Shown here piece after piece: positions 11,581-21,669 of a DNA stretch of 64,000 nucleotides. The notes under the pieces were generated by a model. The model did not search any database. It was not told where the DNA came from and saw only the letters and a list, made by a program, of their open reading frames with translations. Every line of letters begins with the position of its first letter. The first letter of the stretch is position 1. The position numbers and the translations under genes were made by a program. The stretch is taken from positions 22,001,182 to 22,065,181 of the forward strand of contig JABAKD010000016.1 of NCBI GenBank assembly GCA_012845835.1, written 5' to 3'. The stretch comes from Undaria pinnatifida (Eukaryota; Sar; Phaeophyceae; Laminariales; Alariaceae).

Positions 11581-12479
11581 GTATATTATTATTTCTACCA
11601 GTAAATAATATGTCAGTCTCTGGGAAATACGCACGGCACCATCAGCAGTCGTCATGGTAAAGACACTCCGGATATTATGTATGGAGGGGACGCGTCCGAT
11701 TTCGACAACGTGAAAGCACCCACGAAGCAAAGATAGCAGACACACATATCCCGCCTTCTCGAGAAAAAACAGAGAAGAAGCGCTACGACAACCTCCCGTA
11801 CGAGCAAAGCCACCCCCGCACCTATCTTAGACAACGCCGACGCAACGAGAGATCGCCCTCCTCTTCTTCGTTTTTCTCCTCGCCCGCAACCGCGTAGACC
11901 AATCAATGCGACGGCCTTCACGTAACAAACAAAGCAACCTTCTTCCAAAACCTCGCCGGCTGACATTGCCCCATGTCGACGTTTGATGCAAACCGACTTT
12001 GCACTCTGTCAAACTTCGAACCTCCATTGCCACGGGGACAGCAGTGCAGTCTCTTCATTAATGCCAAGGCCTCTTTCGTTTCGCCTAGAGGCGACGCAGG
12101 TTTTCAATAATACTATTTTCGGTATTTTCGTTTGATAGACGCCAACTTTTACTTGACGGCGCATTTAACATAGTGTGTTTCGCCTATCCTTGCCTTCTTT
12201 GTTGTATAATATTACGTTTTTTTCGGTCAAATCATGACTTTCATAATCCCATGTTCGTATTAAACTCTTGGCATTACTTTAAAGTTCAGTGCATGCTAAG
12301 TCGGACAGCTACACCTTAAGTTGTCGAAGTGCTGCCCTGCCCTACCCGAAGCATGGGTGCCGGCGCCCATGCGGAGCCCTTGTATAGTATATATTCTTGA
12401 TCTACGCACTCGTACGCTCTCGTTCCGCTATCCGAGGGCAGGCGGTACTGTCGTTTGTTTTGGGGTACAGACGTTGTGC

Positions 12480-13590
12480 CACATACGGCCGCTCCGCTCA
12501 CGTCTCTGTACTTCGCATACCGGGAGGCGTCTTCGACGTCACAGGAGTAATTTCTCGATCAGATCAAGCGTGAGATCTCCCAAGAGGCCGGTAGGCACAA
12601 ACTGATTGGCTCGGATTCGTACAACAACTTGCAGGTACATCCTTCCGATCCCACGTTCGCGCGCAACACGGTCAACATTGGCGACGACCACCCCCGTTCC
12701 GTGTTCGTCTCGGTGCCCGAGCACACTCACCCTCGCGGCTTACCAGAAGGACGGCCGCTCTGTCGGCATTGCAAGACAACAAGACGTGTAGTTGTCGAAG
12801 GATGGACGCAGAATCTGACGCGGAGAGCTGTTCTACGTGTTTCTGATGAGACCTCTTGGACTTCTGCTACAGATGCCGGGACTGCTGAAGTAAAAACAAG
12901 AGCAAGCCTAGGGTGAGTTGTTTTTCAACATGCTTTGTGATGTTAGTATCTTATTAAGCGCAGAAGCAACTCATCGCGCGCACTACCGCTTCTCTTAGCA
13001 CAAGCTGCCGACCTCCCCTCCTCGTGATTGCCTCGTGCTCTTGTTTTGTTTGCCATCTCCAGAACTGCCAGACACGGGTTGCGGAGTCGTTACAAGGATG
13101 AGATGCGGGCGGTACTATCGCAGTTTCCGTTTCTCGTCCAGGACCTCTTCCCTTTTTTTCTTGCAAGGAACTCTGCAGTTCACCGCGACGTGATATCGGA
13201 GGTTCATGCCAACGTGGTGTACACAATATGCTTTGCTGCGTTAGCCGACGCCTTGGTGCAGGCGTATCCAAGAATGATTCACGATGCAGAGGTAACATAC
13301 TATTAATACAACAGGATATTGCGGGAAAGGGGCCGGCGCTTGGTCAAACAACAACGTCAAACGGGTTCGAGTGCTTCGATGATCGGCACGGATACAATGG
13401 TATTTGTTCTTCAGTAATCTACCTGCTTACAGCGTGGTGCGATGGGATGGAGAGAGCACCCATGGCGAAACTCGACAAGCTCGTCCAAGAAGTGGAGGGC
13501 CAGGTGTATTCGGGCGAGTTCAATGGGGGAAAAGAATGCGATGAAATTTGTGGAGGGTACAGGGTCCCTAATTTGCCCGGCGAAGCTTAA
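12480..13590 (+). pseudogene. Decayed gene of the giant repeat, left copy (Cys-cluster protein)
   Basis: A protein is shared with the right copy. The first part (about 12,505-12,780) reads LYFAYREAS, then FLDQIKREISQEAGRHKLIG and a PLCRHCKTTR motif; a TAA interrupts it at about 12,547. A Cys cluster CSTCF follows in another frame (about 12,829), where two TGA codons replace the Cys-Cys of the right copy. The next part, 13,028-13,300, is intact (YKDEM, SAVHRDVI, ANVVY), and 13,300-13,588 matches in a shifted frame (NGFECFDD, AKLD, VEGQ). Possible introns: a GTGAGT at 12,913 and a TTACAG at 13,432. I do not recognise the family. A transposase or a capsid-like or regulatory protein are all possible. 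Confidence 0.5.
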
Positions 13591-13619
13591 AAATTAATAA
13601 TTTCTGTATCAAAACTGCT

Positions 13620-14900
13620 TAGTTTTATTTGCTTACATTCTCGAAGTAAATAGACGCGGGAGAATTTCATTCAACGACGGCAACAGTAAGTCGACAGGAT
13701 TTTGCTGAAAGTGGACGCCTCCAACGAGCGAGCGAAGCTGCTTCGAGTTGCGTGCTGCTGGCGCTGGTTCCGACTCAAAGGTCCAATCAATGCGTTGTCA
13801 CGTTCTTCAACGAGTTTGAGCAGTTATTGCCGGTGTTTAGCAATGATACAGCAGGTACTCCGGCGTAGTGTTGGATTCATCCCCGACTAACGGTAGTCAC
13901 ACGGCGGCGTTAACTCCTTTAGGGTTGCAGCCACAAGTTAAGTGGCAAGTAGATTGTAAATAGTCTCCGATTATTTTGACAGTGAAAAATTGGTCATAGA
14001 GCAGTGTCTTTCTACGACTGACGAGGCAAACTACCAATGCACCCCTTGAAACAGACGGTGACACAGGCACCACGACCATATTAATGCGAGGGAAACTTGT
14101 GGCCAGCTCGGGCACACGACACGCCCAACAGATATCAACTTCGCGTTCCCGTATTGTAGATATTGAAGGAACTGCAGGTGCTATGGCGGAACCTTGGGTT
14201 ATTGTAGCATCCTCGTCTCAGTTCCCTGCGTCGATGGTAGAGAGTTAAGATACTGGAGGACAGGCGGCAAACTAGGGTGGTCCTGTCACCATGGTAACCA
14301 AGCGCTCCCGCATTCGTCAGCATTGTGTAACCTGCAGGCACAATAGGCGAGTCGGGCCTCACAAATTCCACAACATTTTTGTTGGCACAAGGGAAGGGAG
14401 CAGTCTGCACCTTACAGATATAACTCAGTCGCGAAGTCAAGACGCCGAAGGTGAAAACACGCAATCAGAGAGTTCGGGGAGGAGTTCAAGTGTGTGGGCG
14501 GTGCAGACCACCCGGGGGGCTGTCAATGTGTCCCTTCGAACAAGCAGTAGCACTGGGGTGCGGGATGAGACGATATTACTCCCCACTTTACGACTTGTGA
14601 AACAACAGTCCATGCACTGTGAAAAACAATCGCTGGCGTTTGGAGAAGAGCGAACCAAATGGACAGCGCGTTGTCGGTGGAGGGTGTTTTTGGTTTGTTA
14701 GGGGGGTACAGCTTGGTCGTAGGTTAGTTAGGCAGATGAACAGGTGGAATAAGGATGCTGGTTACGTGGGGCCTGCTTTGGGTGCATTCAAGTGTGTGTT
14801 TTACGCAAGTTTAGGCTTTTACGTATCAACTCAGTCGTCTTCCTGTTTTGCTCGGTCGTCGTTTTTGTCAATGACGACGATTACTATGCACTAAAAAAGT
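13620..14900 (+). other. 3' part of the left giant-repeat coding module, decayed
   Basis: It matches 53,035-51,850 in reverse. Short shared amino-acid phrases (NRR, then NS.ST; a TFFN.FEQ.LPVFSNDTA phrase at about 13,803-13,850) suggest former coding, but frames shift between copies. From about 14,280 to 14,700 the DNA match continues with open frames on both strands (for example 14,291-14,701) and no clear winner. Confidence 0.4.
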
Positions 14901-14934
14901 ATATATATGATAATTCTTTTTTTTAGATCCGGTC

Positions 14935-15300
14935 AGAGTATTTACTCGTCTCGGCCTCAGTATATGCAATTCGCGGAACTGAAATTCTCGGTCAAATCAC
15001 TTCATTCGAGAGCTGCCTTCGGAGGGCGGCTAAAATGCCCCTTTCCCTGCCCTATCCGTTCCGCACCTCGACGTGAACGCGGACGGATGCCGAGCGAGAC
15101 AAGCGGGAAGATGCAAAAATATCGCATGTCAAGGAGAACCTCTTGAGATTTTTGTTGTATCTTCACGTCTGCAGCGACTGGATGATTTACAAAATTGGCA
15201 TTATTTCCAAACGGTAGTTGCAAATGTTATAAATTTTCGCGGTGGCTTACTCACGAGCGTTTGTTTTGCTTGACGTCTGCAAGGCATTAACGAATTAAAC
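14935..15300 (+). repeat. X repeat with the empty MULE site
   Basis: It carries the same landmarks as the 8.37 kb copy. At 15,190-15,198 it has a single CAAAATTGG followed by CATTATTTCCAAACG, where the 8.6 kb copy carries the MULE-type element. It ends with a GACGTCTGCAAG motif near 15,275. Confidence 0.8.
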
Positions 15301-15329
15301 ACGTATAAGTATTCGGAGGGTGTCTCCAT

Positions 15330-15620
15330 CGTGTAAAAAAAGTCTTCGGCGGGCAGCTGTAACGCCCCTCGAACTTCCTCATCCGTTGGGCACCTCGACG
15401 TGAACGCGGATGGATGCTGAGCGTGACAAGGGAGAAATTGCAATTTTTTGTATTTTGAGGAGGTAATCTTGCGGCTTCGGGGGTATATTAACGTCTGCAG
15501 CGTCTGGATGATTTCCAAATTTGCATCAATTCTAAAAACAGGTAGTTGCTAGAGTTTTTAATTCTTTTATTGGTATACTCTCGAGCTTTTGTTTTTCTTG
15601 ACGTCTGCCGGGCTTGAGCG
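15330..15620 (+). repeat. X repeat, second tandem copy
   Basis: Matches the 14.9 kb copy (CACCTCGACGTGAACGCGGA, ACGTCTGCAGCG, CTGGATGATTTCC) and, in reverse, 43,900-44,168, which the copia insertion abuts. Confidence 0.75.
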
Positions 15621-15639
15621 CGTGTTATAATACCAGTAG

Positions 15640-16460
15640 TAGATTGCTCTGATTCGTCTTTTTATATTATTGCGTTTGGTGCTGGTGAAGTATTTCTCAT
15701 TTCGAGCGTGCTTGATCTGCGCGTCAACCTGATATAGACTCAAAATCGTATTTTTGAGCGACATTATTACGGAAACACCGTCTGCAGGGGGAGTTGTGAA
15801 GAAAATATCCATAACTTCAGATTAATACGCAATTGAGAAAATAACGTGTTATAAAAAATATCAAGTAGGTACGCGCCAACAACAACGTACAACAACACGA
15901 TGGACAACATACAAAATGAAATAAACAAATATCGCGTGAGCGATGACGTGCTTTTCGAACACGCATACACTACGACATCTCCGGAAGGTTCTTTACAGCC
16001 GGAAACAAAGGCGGGCATACAACTTCACTTAGGAAATATGATTCTTGACGGACACCTTTAATAAACAAGCACAACAATCCCTACGTAGATAACGATCATT
16101 TTGCAAATGACCAGCCGAGTTGCGACCGCGTCCACAATCGCGAGCTTAGTCAGTAGGCTTAGACCCAATAGGCCAAGGGTTTTGCACGATCTGCTGTGCA
16201 AGTAAGTAGCCACGTTGTGGTTGTTTTGCTTGACGTCTGCAAGACTTGAACGAACAAAACACGGTAAATTGCGAGTAGTTGTGAAGGATGCCATGGAAGA
16301 TTATAAAGGCTGCAAGACGAACGTGTACATCCAGTAGCACGCGTGTTATACCAGTAGTATATCGATTTATATCGTCTTTTCAAATTATTGCGGTTGGTGC
16401 TGTTGAAATGTTTCACATTTTAGGCGTGCTTGGTAGGCACGTCAACCTGATACAGATTGG
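15640..16460 (+). repeat. M module, copy 1 (plus)
   Basis: It shares the GTGTTATA...CCAGTAGTA start, the CACGTCAACCTGATA motif, the mini-ORF and the TTGCTTGACGTCTGCA phrase with copies 2-4. With copy 2 it forms a large imperfect palindrome whose arms are about 15,835-16,460 and 16,555-17,180. Confidence 0.75.
15900..16061 (+). CDS. Conserved 53-aa mini-ORF of the M module, copy 1
   Basis: ATG to TAA, 53 residues. It begins MDNIQNEINK, then RVSDDVLF, YTTTS and GSLQP, and ends near DGH. The same frame occurs at 17,343-17,507 (intact), 17,111-16,947 (minus, one nonsense codon) and 43,610 downward (minus, one nonsense codon, altered tail). Differences cluster at silent positions in the RVSDDVLF...GSL core (Val GTG/GTT/GTC, Leu TTA/CTA/CTG, Ser TCT/TCC), which hints at past selection. 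No signal peptide or known domain is seen. The opposite strand is also partly open, so its coding status is unproven. Confidence 0.4.
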   Translation: MDNIQNEINKYRVSDDVLFEHAYTTTSPEGSLQPETKAGIQLHLGNMILDGHL

Positions 16461-16554
16461 CTAATTTTATATTTTTTGCGCGACTTCAACACGCAAACAG
16501 CGTCTTCGGGGGGAGTTGTAAAGAATGTGTATAACTTGGGGTGAACACGTATCT

Positions 16555-17180
16555 GTATCAGGTTGAGGTGCAGACCAAGCACCCTCATATTGACGAACAA
16601 ATCAACAGCAGTGAACGCAATGATTTGGAAAGACGATATAGATCGATCTACTACTGGTATAAGTCTCTTTCTTCTGGATGCACATGTTCGTCTTGCAGCC
16701 ATTCTAATCTTTTGACATGGCTCCCTTCACAACTACTCGCAATTTACCATGTTTTACTCGATTAAGCCCTGCAGACGTCAAGCAAAACAACCACAATTGG
16801 CCGAGTTACTTGCACATTAGGTGGTGCAAAAACCTTGTCCTAATGGGTCTAAGCCCATTGACTTCGCTCGCGATTATGGACGCGGTCGCAACTCGGCTGA
16901 ACATTTGTATCATGTACTTTACCTACGTAGGGATTGTTGTATTCGTTTATGAAGAGTGTCCGTCTTGAATTATACTTTCTAGATGAAGTGGAATCCCCGC
17001 CTTCGTTTCCGGCCGTAGGGAACCTTCCGCAGATGTCGTAGTTTATGCGTGTACAAAAAGCACGTCATCGCTCACGCCTTCTTTGTCTATTTCATTTTGG
17101 ATGCTGTCCATCGTTGATGTCCGTTGTTGTTGGCGCGTACCCACTTAATATTTCGTCAGATTTTCTTTTTGCAATTGCCT
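16555..17180 (-). repeat. M module, copy 2 (minus), with interrupted mini-ORF
   Basis: This is the second arm of the palindrome. The mini-ORF runs from 17,111 down to 16,947 in one frame of 55 codons with a single TAA where other copies have a Tyr codon. Confidence 0.7.
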
Positions 17181-17194
17181 ACGTAGCCTAGAAA

Positions 17195-17960
17195 CCTTTT
17201 TTTTGCGCGACTTTATTTCGCAAACAACGTCTGCAAGAGGAGTTATAACCAATGTGTGTAACTTCGGATGAATACGCACATGAAAACTTAATCTCTGGTA
17301 AAATATCAATTGGGTACGCGCCAACAACATCGTTCAACAACGATGGACAACCTACCAAAAGGAAAAAACAAAAAACGCGTTAGCGATGACGTGCTTTTCG
17401 TACACGCATACACTACGACATCTTCGAAAGGTTCCCTGCGGCCGGGAACGAAGGCGGGGACACAACTATATTTAGCAAGTAAAGTTCTATACGGACACCG
17501 TTCATGAACCAATAAAAGAATCTCTACGTAGATAACGTCCATGATGCATATGACCAGCCGAATTGCGACAGCGTACATAATCACGAGCTTAGTCAGTAGG
17601 CTTTGACCCAATAAGTCACGGTTTTGCACGACAAATTGTTCAAGTAACTAGACAAATTGTGGTTGTTTTGCTTGACGTTTGCAGGGCTTGAACGAATAAA
17701 ACACGGGAAATTGCGAGTAGTTGTGAAGGATGCCATGCAAGAAGATTCGATAGGCTGCAACTCAAACATGTACGTCTAGAAGAACTCGTGTTATACCAGT
17801 ATAATATCGCTCTATATCGTCTCTATAAATTGTTGCGTGTTGTGCTGTTGATTTTTTTTTTTTTCTGAGCGTGCTTGGTCTGCACGTTAACCTGATATAG
17901 ATAGGCGGAAAACCATTTTTATTTAGCGACCTTATAGTGCCAATAACGTCTGCAGGAGGA
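17195..17960 (+). repeat. M module, copy 3 (plus)
   Basis: Direct repeat of copy 1, from the GCAAACAACGTCTGCAAGAG start through the Lys/Gly-rich mini-ORF variant to the AACGTCTGCAGGAGGAG end. Confidence 0.75.
17343..17507 (+). CDS. Conserved 54-aa mini-ORF of the M module, copy 3
   Basis: ATG to TGA, 54 residues, starting MDNLPKGKNKK, then RVSDDVLF and AYTTTS. The N-terminal third is more diverged than the core. The start is chosen by alignment with the copy at 15,900; both ATG codons follow an ACAAC-rich leader (CGCCAACAACAACGT type). Confidence 0.4.
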   Translation: MDNLPKGKNKKRVSDDVLFVHAYTTTSSKGSLRPGTKAGTQLYLASKVLYGHRS

Positions 17961-17964
17961 GTGT

Positions 17965-18240
17965 GCGATTCTCGGAACTGCAATGGTCGGTCAAATTGCT
18001 TTGTTCAATAGCCGTGTTTGGGGTGCGGCTCCACCGCCCCCCGCGCTGCCGTATCCGTTCCGCGCATCGACGGGAACGCGTATAGATGCTGAGCGAGACA
18101 AGCGAGAAGTGCCTTATTATTTTGTATTTCGGGCGGAATACGCCCTAGCTATTCTTGGATCGTGGCATATGTAGAGCTTGAACGAATAAATAAGGGACAC
18201 CATTTCCAAATTAGCGTCATTTCCAAATTGGCATCTTCTA
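17965..18240 (+). repeat. X repeat, partial
   Basis: GCGATTCTCGGAACTG, TCGGTCAAATTGCTTTGTTC and CGAGACAAGCGAGAAG match other X copies; the closest partner is at 42,800-42,990 (minus). Confidence 0.7.
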
Positions 18241-18324
18241 AGTTTCCTCCCGACCATGCTTTATTCAGGGTTTTCTCGAAGCTCTTGCCCTATCGTAGCT
18301 ACTACTGCTGTGTGTCGTTTCCTT

Positions 18325-18570
18325 TTGGCTCAGTGGATATAGTGCTATAACCAACAAAGGATGGATGTGTCGTGAGTATGATTCTCACCGAGATCATATT
18401 TTGAATAAGGAGCGTGCGCGCTGGAGACGATATGAATGGTTACGATAGTTGTTAGGGTTATCTTGAGTACTACAGACTTTAGCACGTGGAGAGGGGATAG
18501 CTGTCTGGAGATTGATCTTACGAAGTCGGTAAGAAATAATTAACAAACTCGAAAACACATTTCGTTTGTT
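18325..18570 (+). repeat. tRNA-like SINE unit (S2)
   Basis: The A-box-like TGGCTCAGTGGATATAGTGC at about 18,329 and a B-box-like GAGTATGATTCTCACC at about 18,374 are followed by a GCGTGCGCGCTGGAGACG body. It matches 42,665-42,400 on the minus strand closely. Confidence 0.6.
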
Positions 18571-18589
18571 TTTTGTATAGCCCTTTAAT

Positions 18590-18760
18590 GAGAGTGTTAC
18601 TGAGTCAAGTGACAGACCTGTGGGTAGCGCTATGTCTCGTGAGTTCGATGCTCACCGACTTCATCTTTGCCTTTTTCAATCGTGCGCGCTGACGACATTA
18701 TGAATGTCGTTTTTTGGTAGTTTAACATAGAGCCTATATTTAGTAGCACTATCCCCTGAG
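18590..18760 (+). repeat. tRNA-like SINE unit (S3)
   Basis: GTGGGTAGCGC, then GTGAGTTCGATGCTCACCGA (B-box-like), then a TCGTGCGCGCTGACGAC body. It matches 42,375-42,235 on the minus strand. S2 and S3 share the GTGCGCGCTG body motif, so they look like related tandem units. Confidence 0.6.
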
Positions 18761-18779
18761 CTTTTGAGTCAGGTGGTTA

Positions 18780-18870
18780 AGTATAGCTCAGTGGGCAGTG
18801 CTGTGGCATTTATCCTTCAAATCATTTTGTTCGAAGGTCACCGTCCACGCGAGAAGCGCGCAGCTTTCGA
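18780..18870 (+). repeat. tRNA-like unit (S4), isolated
   Basis: TAGCTCAGTGGGCAGTGC (A-box-like) at about 18,784 and TTGTTCGAAGGTC (B-box-like) at about 18,828. No cloverleaf closes, so it is not called a tRNA gene. Confidence 0.4.
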
Positions 18871-19085
18871 AGTTTGAACGGTACTCCCCAGTTATTCTTC
18901 ACATCTCGATGTATAGAGAGAGGTTGATAAAATCAAACTTGGCAAGACATTCTTTCCAAGTTGGCGTCATATTTTGTCCCAAAACAAATAATAATACTAC
19001 TGTAAAAATTTCCCCACGGTGCTGCTGTAAGGATCATAGTAGTCGTGCATTTGTTTATTGAGTTTCGGTACGTACACGTACATAC

Positions 19086-19517
19086 ATGGATATAGACGTG
19101 GCAAGCTCACGCATTACTAAACGAGGAGAGGTAGTAAGGATTCCGATTTCTGCGCCAGGAAAAGCCACACAGCAGCATTGCAAGTGGCTGCTTCCCCGGG
19201 GCCTCCAGGGTTGTATAATACAAGTTCCTCCTGTTGTTAAGCTGCGCCACGCGAAGTTGGCAGTAGGTAAACAGTATCCACGGGAGAAACCCGTGGTGGC
19301 ATGCATTCGTCCCCGTATCGCATTTGTTGGTGTTTGTTTTTCCGGAAAATACTCCTTCGAGAATGTGTGTGGATGGCATGCTTTGTTGTTGCTGTGGTCC
19401 CTTACTCCGTTGCTGTGGTCGTTTGCCGGTCAAGTGAAAGATGTCGTGTTGGTACGAAACTGTGAAATATGTTTGCAATGCTTCCTAATTGATGTGCTCC
19501 TTGCTGCTGATTGCTGA
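19086..19517 (+). CDS. Hypothetical ORF, 143 aa, weak
   Basis: ATG to TGA. The product has a basic N-terminal half and a hydrophobic stretch near residues 98-115 (LLLLWSLTPLLWS). The opposite strand is open as well (19,107-19,478), and no second copy supports it. I do not recognise it; chance is a real alternative. Confidence 0.2.
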   Translation: MDIDVASSRITKRGEVVRIPISAPGKATQQHCKWLLPRGLQGCIIQVPPVVKLRHAKLAVGKQYPREKPVVACIRPRIAFVGVCFSGKYSFENVCGWHALLLLWSLTPLLWSFAGQVKDVVLVRNCEICLQCFLIDVLLAADC

Positions 19518-19559
19518 TTGATCATATCTTCTAGCGAGGGCGCACAAGGAAAGTCATCC

Positions 19560-19605
19560 CGCATACCTCCCCCCCCCCCCATCCCCCCACCCCCCCCCCA
19601 CGAGT
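19560..19605 (+). repeat. C homopolymer tract
   Basis: Long C runs broken by single A/T bases between about 19,568 and 19,600. Confidence 0.8.
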
Positions 19606-19960
19606 GCTCTTACGATAGCCCCTCCAATTTTAGGACTATTTCTTTAACGGAAAACAACCCGGAAATCGATTCTTGAGCCTGCACATCAATGTATTTTGAC
19701 AAACTATGCGACTTGCACCCGGCATTTTTCCGCCTACGTCTTAAACAAAAGCATCCGGCATCGACCTTTTCTCTTTGCAGGGTCTTTTCATTAATTGGCA
19801 ACATAGAAAAAAAGACAACAAACACGTTGCAATGCAACCACCAAAGTATGAAACGCATCACCTAGATATACTCATCGACGATGTGGGGACTGGGCGCAAG
19901 TTCCGAAGCAGTCAAAAATTCCTAGCAAACAAGTCGTTTCACGGTAGCCCCCCCAACGTT
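19606..19960. other. No gene supported
   Basis: Short open frames on both strands only (19,610-19,861 minus, 19,775-19,975 plus), with no recognisable motif. Confidence 0.35.
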
Positions 19961-20190
19961 TGTTTATCGAAATAGCTGGTTTTGAAACCAGCTCCCGGCC
20001 GTAGCTACTGAAACACGGTGCCCCTTGCCACCCGCACGTAATCGTTTCAATGCTTTAAAAAAGCGAGAAAATATGTCAACACGTTTTGTTCATAGCATCC
20101 CTCCTCGTGCCAAGCAGCCATTAAACGTTCGTGAAAGAAAATCGCTGGTTTTGGGGAGGGGCTATCGACGAATCCGTCATATATCTGCCG
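19960..20190 (+). repeat. Direct repeat D, copy 1
   Basis: Shares GATGCCCCTTGCCAC-type, TCATAGCATCC.TCCTCGT and AAATCGCTGGTTT...GGGGCTATCG blocks with 23,375-23,600. It begins with a palindromic AGCTGGTTTTGAAACCAGCT. Confidence 0.65.
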
Positions 20191-20960
20191 CGCAATTTCG
20201 AACCGCACTAAGTAGCATACAAAAACACGGAGCCGCTACTTCTGAGCCATTGCAACTTCCGCCCGCCCCCGCTTTGAGTGGAGTCTTTCCCCTTTCGACA
20301 CCAATGCTTCTCCGCTAGTCCCTCGCTGCGCTGTCGTTTCCACGGAACCCCCTCCCCCTCCCTCTCGAACCATGGCAAAGAGGGATCCAACCTCCTCCCC
20401 AGGAGAAAGTATAAACGGAGATGAGAGGGTGCCCTCAAAGTCGCCCCTCGAAAGTTTTGAGGTAGCAGCCGTCTGTTGTGCGCTTGTCCACCGAAGGGCA
20501 GAACTTGTAGCCGTGCTTCTACACACCCTCATTAACACCGAGGCTCCGGTCGATAGGAAGAGAGTCACCGTCGTCATGATCATCGACTTGTAGGTCGTGT
20601 GTTCCTGGCGCAATGTATGGTTTTGCTTCCAATGCTCGTCTTCGATGTTGGGTATGGCTTTCTCGTAAACCTTGACGCGCACCCTCTATAAAACATCCCG
20701 GAGCTTGGTCATTACGCTGAAAAGCGCGAAAGATGCCAGAAAAAAAGGACGCATGCAGGTGCGCGTTGAGTAAATAGTTACAATAAACAACGCGATATAA
20801 AAAAAAATCGCTGGCTTCGAAACCATACCATGTTGCCCCTACGTAATTTAGTCTCCTACTACAGTAGAAATTGGCTAAATACCTGATGTCGATACCAGCG
20901 ACAGCTATAAGTCCTGGTTTCGTTTACAAGAGATAATAAGAAGCTGGATTCGGAGCCAGC
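20190..20960. other. No gene supported; Ser/Arg-rich frames on both strands
   Basis: The longest frame is 20,236-20,682 (minus, 148 aa), low-complexity Gly/Arg/Ser. It has no second copy and no recognised domain. Confidence 0.3.
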
Positions 20961-20962
20961 GA

Positions 20963-21395
20963 CTGTCATCGGTACTGCTTTCGTCTATCCGCGCCCGCGA
21001 TATAACTTAGCTGGTTTCGAAACCAACGATATGCGGGCGTGTAATAACGAAGGTGGTAGACGATTGGGCATGGACAAAACACGCTTCGTTCAAGACACGG
21101 GCGTTCACGTTATTTCAAAATCCAGCGACAGGCATTCAAGTGTTTGATGACAAAGCTGCCATGGATCCAATCGTCCTGCGTCGAGTTTTCATCGCACAGG
21201 CTGTCATCGGTACTGCTTTCGTCTATCCGCGCCCGCGATATAACTTAGCTGGTTTCGAAACCAACGATATGCGGGCGTGTAATAACGAAGGTGGTACACG
21301 ATTGGGCATGGACAAAACACGCTTCGTTCAAGACACGGGCGTTCACGTTATTTCAAAATCCAGCGACAGGCACTCAGGTGTTTGATGACCAAAAG
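20963..21395 (+). repeat. Tandem repeat, two units of 238 bp
   Basis: TGTCATCGGTACTGCTTTCG recurs at 20,964 and 21,202. The first 190 bp of each unit are almost identical (a G/C change near 21,049/21,287 and two changes near 21,136/21,374); the second unit is truncated. Each unit holds one GCTGGTTTCGAAACCA motif. Confidence 0.9.
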
Positions 21396-21439
21396 CTCAT
21401 GTAAGATGGAGACTCGACGATGGACGATTGGATCCAAAG

Positions 21440-21645
21440 CCCGAGCTTATAGCTGGTTTCAAAACCGACCACACTCAGGCGTGTGTAAAATATCAAAGAC
21501 TTGAGCGTGTGGGCTGGTTTCAAAACCAGCGATATTCAAGCGAACTAAAGCCGGTGCAGCATGGGGATTCGACGAAGACCGATTGGTTCAAAGACTGTAG
21601 CGCGTGGGTCGGTTTCGAAACCGGCGATATTCAACCATACTGCTC
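21440..21645 (+). repeat. Cluster of palindromic GCTGGTTTCGAAACCAGC motifs
   Basis: Variants lie at about 21,452, 21,512 and 21,607; two are followed by GATATTCAA. Others in the region: 19,974, 20,806, 20,944, 21,010, 21,249, 23,384 and 23,903. Confidence 0.6.
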
Positions 21646-21669
21646 GCATCAAAGCTGGCTCCTTAAATG

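Larger units (their letters stand above)
11135..18760 (+). repeat. Giant repeat, left copy, internally deleted
   Basis: This copy is colinear with the reverse complement of 42,235-61,845, without the copia insertion and without the body block. 11,135-12,410 matches 61,845-60,170; 12,412-14,900 matches 54,290-51,850; 14,935-15,300 matches 51,600-51,218; 15,330-15,900 matches 44,168-43,600; and 18,320-18,760 matches 42,665-42,235. The jump from about 60,170 to 54,290 marks a deletion of about 5.9 kb at 12,410. The left copy instead has extra X and M modules between 15.9 and 18.3 kb. Confidence 0.8.

Noticed and set aside
12480-13590. KDZ-type transposase identity for the giant-repeat protein
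   Set aside because: The Cys cluster suggested it, but I cannot see the catalytic region or any diagnostic motif.
21430-21645. CRISPR array
   Set aside because: The repeats are palindromic but irregularly spaced and variable, and the genome is eukaryotic.
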